From CAYWMD01 sp964458575 (lineage in GTDB: Bacteria > Verrucomicrobiota > Verrucomicrobiia > Limisphaerales > JADLHS01): a stretch of DNA of 64,000 nt. Where the stretch lies: contig CAYWMD010000030.1 in assembly GCA_964458575.1 (NCBI GenBank), positions 12,476-76,475 on the forward strand, in the 5' to 3' direction. The position numbers were made by a program, and so were the translations under genes. Under the pieces are notes generated by a model. That model had not been told where the DNA came from, searched no databases, and was given only the letters and a program-made list of their open reading frames with translations. Every line of letters starts with the position of its first letter. The stretch's first letter is position 1. Below, piece after piece: positions 60,281-64,000 of this stretch.

Positions 60281-62638
60281 TTAACGACCCGAGAGCTGCG
60301 TTCCACGTTCCGTCAGCGTTTGCCGCCCCGGGCGCAGGGTTTGGCTGCGGCCCGAAGGGAGAATCGCGACCGCTTCAACCCCTTTGGGAATCTGCGTTTC
60401 GAGCCGGAAGCGGTCGCCGGTCTTGCGCCAGCGGCTGACAACCCGGCCGTGCGGTGTTTCCAGAGTCCCCTCGGCTGAAGTCAACGAACCGGGTTTGGGT
60501 GCGATCACAACTTTCTCCCAGCCGACACTGCCGGGTGATTGCCGGATGCCGGCCACGTAGCCATAAAACCACTCCATCACGTGCCCCAACATGCAATGAT
60601 TCAAGGATTGATAACCATCCATCATGGCGTCCCAGGTCTCGGGCAACGAAGTCAATCCCTTGCGCAGAATCCCGCCATAACTGCCCACGCCGTCGCGCGA
60701 ATAGACGCGATGCAACACGTCCGAACGGCCGGCTTCGGCCAGCGCACGGATGAAATAGGCATGACCGACGTCACCGGGTGTTTGTTGCCAGTCACGTTGC
60801 TTCAGGTCCACGATGATGTCGTCCAACAGCAACGCCCGGTCCGCCACCGGGATGACTTCCGCGCACAAAGCCATGGCGTTGGCGCATTGCGGACTGCCGT
60901 TGTGGCGGAGTTTCTTGGTGACCGGGTCCTGAAATTGGCGGCGAAAATCAGCCGCGATGCGCGCGTGCAGTTCGCGATATTGCCGCGCGTCCTCCGGCCG
61001 GTTCAGCACCGCTGCGGCACGTGAAACGGTCAGTGCGCCCAAGGCCCAGGTCGCCGTCGCGGAAAGTTGCGTGGGCGTGAATCGGGACGGGCCCGGCGGC
61101 TGGCCATGCCCGTAATCATACCAGTCGCCCAACCCTGCGGGAGCCATCCCGTCTTTTGCCTCGGTGCCGATGTACTCCGTAAACCGCTTCATCATTTCAA
61201 AGTTCTCCCGCAGAATTTGCGGATCACCATACCACTCATAATGCCGCCACGGCACCATCACGGCGGCCGCGCCCCATTCCACCGTCCAGTTGAAATCGTT
61301 GGGAAACCGGCCGGCCGGATAGCTGGGCGCCACGGTCAGCACGCGCCCGCTCGGCTCCTGGGCGTCACGGATGTCGTGGGCGATTTTGCGAAACCAATCG
61401 CGCCCGTCGTAGCGATACATGAAACCGGGTTGCAGCAGGTAGGCGCATTCGAGCCAGCCGAGTTTTTCGCGATGGGGGCAATCCGTCATCACCCAGCTCA
61501 TGTTCGCGCGCATGGCCACGTCAATGATCCGGTGCGTTCCGTTGTAAATATCGCTGGAGCATTTGAACGAGCCGATATTTGGCAACGCGTCGCGCACGTT
61601 CATCAACTCGATGCTGCGGACCACGGGCAGCTGCTTCGGATTGGGATGACTCGCCGGCACCGCGCCCGTCACCTCGACGAATTGCATGCCGAGATAAAAC
61701 GACTCCCATTGACGGATGAACGACGTGCCATCCGTTATGAGGTTGCAGTCAACGATGTAAGCGCCGAACAACCCGTCCTTGTCATTCCGGTGCTCGCCAC
61801 AGCGGAAGCGTATCCGGTCGCCGGGGGTTCCGCCCGCCAGCTTGACGCGCAATTGCGCCGCCATGTTTTCCGGGAAACTGTAGAGGAACACTCCCGGCGC
61901 GGTTTCTTTGACCGAGACAGGCTTTTGCCGCTCGAACTCTCCGATGCCCGGGAAGAATTGCGCCACGAGATTGCCGCCCGGCGCGTTCGCGACGCGGACC
62001 GGCTGCCATGCGCGGTCATCATATCCCGGGCGATCCCAACCCGGAAGCTGGCGTTGCGCGTCGAAATCCTCACCGGCGTAAATGTGCGAGAACGTGACCG
62101 GCCCGGTGGTGGTCCGCCAGGTTTCATCCGTGCCAACGCGCAAGACCGAACCATCCTTGCCACGCGCGGTGATTTCGGCACGGAGCAGAAAAGGCTCGGC
62201 TACCGTCCGCTGCGGTCCGTGCTTGTTGTACCGTCCCTTTGGCGAATTGGGGTTATTCCAGAAAGAATTGAAAAGGCTGATCGCGATGCAGTTGGCTCCG
62301 GACCGGAGCAACGGGGTGATATCAAAGTCCCGATAGTAAATCGTCTGCTCGTATTGCGACCAGGGCTGGTTCATGCCGTTGAGCGTCACCGCCCGACCGT
62401 TCACCGAAACCGCGTAATCGCCGAGGCCCACGATGCGAAGTGAAGCCGCCTTTGGTTTTCGCGCCAGGGTGAACTCCTTGCGAAAGACCGGGCAGGGCCC
62501 GTTCGATTCCGCAGCGCGCGACGGCGCTATCCAGCGTGCCTCCGCAAATTCGGCCGCGCCGCCGGAAACCGCCCCGGTCAGGAAACAAACAGTGCCGAAC
62601 TGCAACAACCCCGAAACCAACCGATTGAATTTTCCCAT
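60281..62638 (-). CDS. GH78 alpha-L-rhamnosidase
   Basis: A 785-residue exported enzyme that removes terminal alpha-L-rhamnose. Signal peptide at residues 1 to about 25. Then comes an N-terminal beta-sandwich (LRIVGLGDYAVSVNG), a second jelly-roll part (VKLAGGTPGDRIRFRCGEH), and an (alpha/alpha)6 catalytic barrel. The GH78 fingerprint VMTDCPHREKLGWLECA at about residue 400 carries the general acid/base glutamate, and LTSLPETWDAMMDGYQSLNHC is the second active-site segment. ATG at 62638 is preferred over a TTG 12 codons upstream. It follows dxs by 32 bases. Confidence 0.93.
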   Translation of the reverse strand: MGKFNRLVSGLLQFGTVCFLTGAVSGGAAEFAEARWIAPSRAAESNGPCPVFRKEFTLARKPKAASLRIVGLGDYAVSVNGRAVTLNGMNQPWSQYEQTIYYRDFDITPLLRSGANCIAISLFNSFWNNPNSPKGRYNKHGPQRTVAEPFLLRAEITARGKDGSVLRVGTDETWRTTTGPVTFSHIYAGEDFDAQRQLPGWDRPGYDDRAWQPVRVANAPGGNLVAQFFPGIGEFERQKPVSVKETAPGVFLYSFPENMAAQLRVKLAGGTPGDRIRFRCGEHRNDKDGLFGAYIVDCNLITDGTSFIRQWESFYLGMQFVEVTGAVPASHPNPKQLPVVRSIELMNVRDALPNIGSFKCSSDIYNGTHRIIDVAMRANMSWVMTDCPHREKLGWLECAYLLQPGFMYRYDGRDWFRKIAHDIRDAQEPSGRVLTVAPSYPAGRFPNDFNWTVEWGAAAVMVPWRHYEWYGDPQILRENFEMMKRFTEYIGTEAKDGMAPAGLGDWYDYGHGQPPGPSRFTPTQLSATATWALGALTVSRAAAVLNRPEDARQYRELHARIAADFRRQFQDPVTKKLRHNGSPQCANAMALCAEVIPVADRALLLDDIIVDLKQRDWQQTPGDVGHAYFIRALAEAGRSDVLHRVYSRDGVGSYGGILRKGLTSLPETWDAMMDGYQSLNHCMLGHVMEWFYGYVAGIRQSPGSVGWEKVVIAPKPGSLTSAEGTLETPHGRVVSRWRKTGDRFRLETQIPKGVEAVAILPSGRSQTLRPGRQTLTERGTQLSGR

Positions 62639-62670
62639 AACCCCGTATCGGTTCACCCAGTAACCGTTGT

Positions 62671-64000
62671 TCAACCCACTTCCACCAGTTTTGACACAAT
62701 CGGCACTTCCACAAACTGCGCCTTGACCTTGGCGACGGCATTTTCCGCCGTGAGCCCGTACTTCCGGCGCAACTCATCCTGCGTCGTGGCGTGCTCGATG
62801 AACTGGTCGGGCCAGCCAATGCGCACAACCGGTGTGGTGATGCCTTTCTCACTGAACAATTCGAGCACGGCCGAGCCGTAACCGCCCATGAGAGCGTGGT
62901 CTTCCATCGTCACCAGCACATCCGCCGCACGGGCAAAGAATTCATGCGTGCCCGCATCGAGCGGCTTGGTGAAGCGCGGATTGATCACCGCCACGTCGAA
63001 ATCCTCCGTGGCAAACAGCGCGGCCGCTTTGCGGGCGACAGCATTCATGGCTCCGAGTCCGAACAAGGCAACGCGGCGACGGCCGTTGTTGGCAAAATTT
63101 TGAATCACTTCGGCCTTGCCAATTTCGAGCAGCCGGGGTTGCTCTTTGATCGGCACGCCCTCGGCCGTGCCCCGCGGATAACGGATGAAGGTCGGATGGT
63201 TTTGATGCGTGGCCGTGAACATCATGTCCGCCAGTTCGTCCTCGTCCTTCGGCGCCATGGCGACAACGTTGGGGAGACAGCGCAGGTAGGCAATATCGAA
63301 CAACCCATGGTGCGTCGGACCGTCGTTCGCGGAAAGCCCGGCCCGGTCCATGCAGAAGATCACCGGCAGGTCCTGCAAGCAGACATCGTGGTGGATGCAG
63401 TCGTAGGCGCGTTGCAAAAAGGTGGAATAAATTGCGCACACGGGATGAAATCCCATCGTCGCCATGCCCGCCGCAAAAATGACCGCGTGTTCCTCGGCAA
63501 TGCCGACGTCGAAGTAGCGGTCGGGCATCGCTTTTTCCAGATGCTTGAGTCCCGTGCCGCTGGGCATGGCCGCCGTGATGCCGACCAGGGTGTTGTTCTT
63601 CTGGCACAGCTTGACGAGCGTTTCGCCAAAAACGTCCTGGTAATTGGGCGGGCTGCCCGGTTTGCTCGGGACGGGGTCGCCCGTGGTGACGTTGTAGGGG
63701 CCAAGGCCGTGAAATTTCTCGGGATGCTTCAACGCCGCATTGTAGCCCTTGCCCTTCTTGGTGAGGACGTGCAGGACAATCGGGCTTTCGTACGTCTTGG
63801 CGAATTCCAGCAGGCTGATGAGCAAGGGCAGATCATGGCCGTCAATCGGCCCCAGGTAACGCAAACCCATTTCCTCAAAGAGCAGGCTGTTGCCGTAACC
63901 GCCGCGCCCGTCCGAGTCCATGTTGCCCACGTTGGGCTGCAGGCCCACCCCGGTCATCGCACCCTTGAACCCCTCTTCGGCCTTGTGCGCCAGTTTGAGC
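62671..64000 (-). CDS. dxs: Dxs, 1-deoxy-D-xylulose-5-phosphate synthase, 5' end cut by window edge
   Basis: TPP enzyme making DXP from pyruvate and glyceraldehyde-3-phosphate, the first MEP pathway step. The frame is open to base 64000 (about 443 codons seen), so the TPP-binding N-terminal part lies outside. The catalytic glutamate segment DVGIAEEHAVIFAAG, the DRAGLSANDGPTHHG loop, IRYPRGTAEG and the C-terminal transketolase domain (TMEDHALMGGYGSAV) are visible. It reads toward the GH78 gene on the same strand with only a 32-bp gap. Confidence 0.96.
   Translation of the reverse strand, partial: LKLAHKAEEGFKGAMTGVGLQPNVGNMDSDGRGGYGNSLLFEEMGLRYLGPIDGHDLPLLISLLEFAKTYESPIVLHVLTKKGKGYNAALKHPEKFHGLGPYNVTTGDPVPSKPGSPPNYQDVFGETLVKLCQKNNTLVGITAAMPSGTGLKHLEKAMPDRYFDVGIAEEHAVIFAAGMATMGFHPVCAIYSTFLQRAYDCIHHDVCLQDLPVIFCMDRAGLSANDGPTHHGLFDIAYLRCLPNVVAMAPKDEDELADMMFTATHQNHPTFIRYPRGTAEGVPIKEQPRLLEIGKAEVIQNFANNGRRRVALFGLGAMNAVARKAAALFATEDFDVAVINPRFTKPLDAGTHEFFARAADVLVTMEDHALMGGYGSAVLELFSEKGITTPVVRIGWPDQFIEHATTQDELRRKYGLTAENAVAKVKAQFVEVPIVSKLVEVG

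Noticed and set aside
1..64000. CRISPR arrays, tRNA genes, rRNA genes, transposases
   Set aside because: No regularly spaced repeats, no T-loop/acceptor-stem pattern and no transposase-like translation were noticed; a covariance search could still find a small RNA.

Overview
The window looks like chromosome from a Verrucomicrobiota bacterium, most likely a Limisphaerales/Pedosphaera-type lineage. This is inferred from the high GC, the clade-style GyrA active-site region, a prepilin-like protein with a YADGHI C-terminal signature, many secreted carbohydrate-active proteins and numerous small palindromic repeats. No rRNA, tRNA, CRISPR array or transposase was seen. Both window ends cut genes: tsaD on the left (3' end missing) and dxs on the right (5' end missing).

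Layout. 1-3.6 kb: housekeeping genes on the minus strand (tsaD, an S41 processing protease, ispD, maf). 3.6-15.0 kb: a cell-surface glycan block on the minus strand. It holds a nearly complete CDP-3,6-dideoxyhexose (paratose/tyvelose) pathway (rfbF, rfbG, a synthase-like SDR, rfbE, rfbH), a family 2 glycosyltransferase, a GT-C-like membrane protein, a YfhO-like membrane protein and a heptosyltransferase-like GT9. 15.4-23.5 kb: an exopolysaccharide block with a WecA-like initiating transferase, a NusG/RfaH-type factor, a BY-kinase, a Wza-like export protein and an outer-membrane barrel. 23.7-28.6 kb: an IlvD carrying a large internal domain insertion, a sugar kinase fused to MurQ, and a YIP1 protein. 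28.8-32.0 kb: an ApeA-type HEPN defence gene beside gltX, with a partial second copy of the gltX 3' end between them. 32.2-36.8 kb: two large secreted glycan-active proteins. 36.9-39.99 kb: small genes, rpsT, a GT2 and pdxH. 40-45.3 kb: a gyrB-gyrA operon with a good promoter. 45.4-48.5 kb: a four-gene operon (membrane protein, prepilin-like protein, ABC ATPase, ABC permease). 48.7-52 kb: gcvP and a small unknown gene. 52-55 kb: an accessory patch with DinD, a KilA-N protein, a decayed second dinD end interrupted by REP-like hairpins, and an unidentified gene tail. 55.1-64 kb: a DUF4256 protein, then a same-strand run of secreted hydrolases (esterase-like, two TIM-barrel proteins, a sugar isomerase-like protein, a GH78 alpha-L-rhamnosidase) lying directly behind dxs.

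Working together: rfbF to rfbH make a nucleotide-activated dideoxysugar that the nearby glycosyltransferases probably place on a lipopolysaccharide-like surface glycan. The Wzc/Wza/barrel set exports a second polysaccharide started by the WecA homologue. The rhamnosidase operon and the 32-37 kb pair probably attack external plant or algal polysaccharides.

Most noteworthy: the NTF2/SnoaL-like domain inside IlvD; the kinase-MurQ fusion; apeA next to a 123-bp, about 94% identical copy of the gltX 3' end; the dinD remnant with an inserted pair of hairpins; a shared 7-bp repeat family, one copy of which forms the leader of the prepilin-like gene; and a perfect 22-bp inverted repeat touching the tsaD start.
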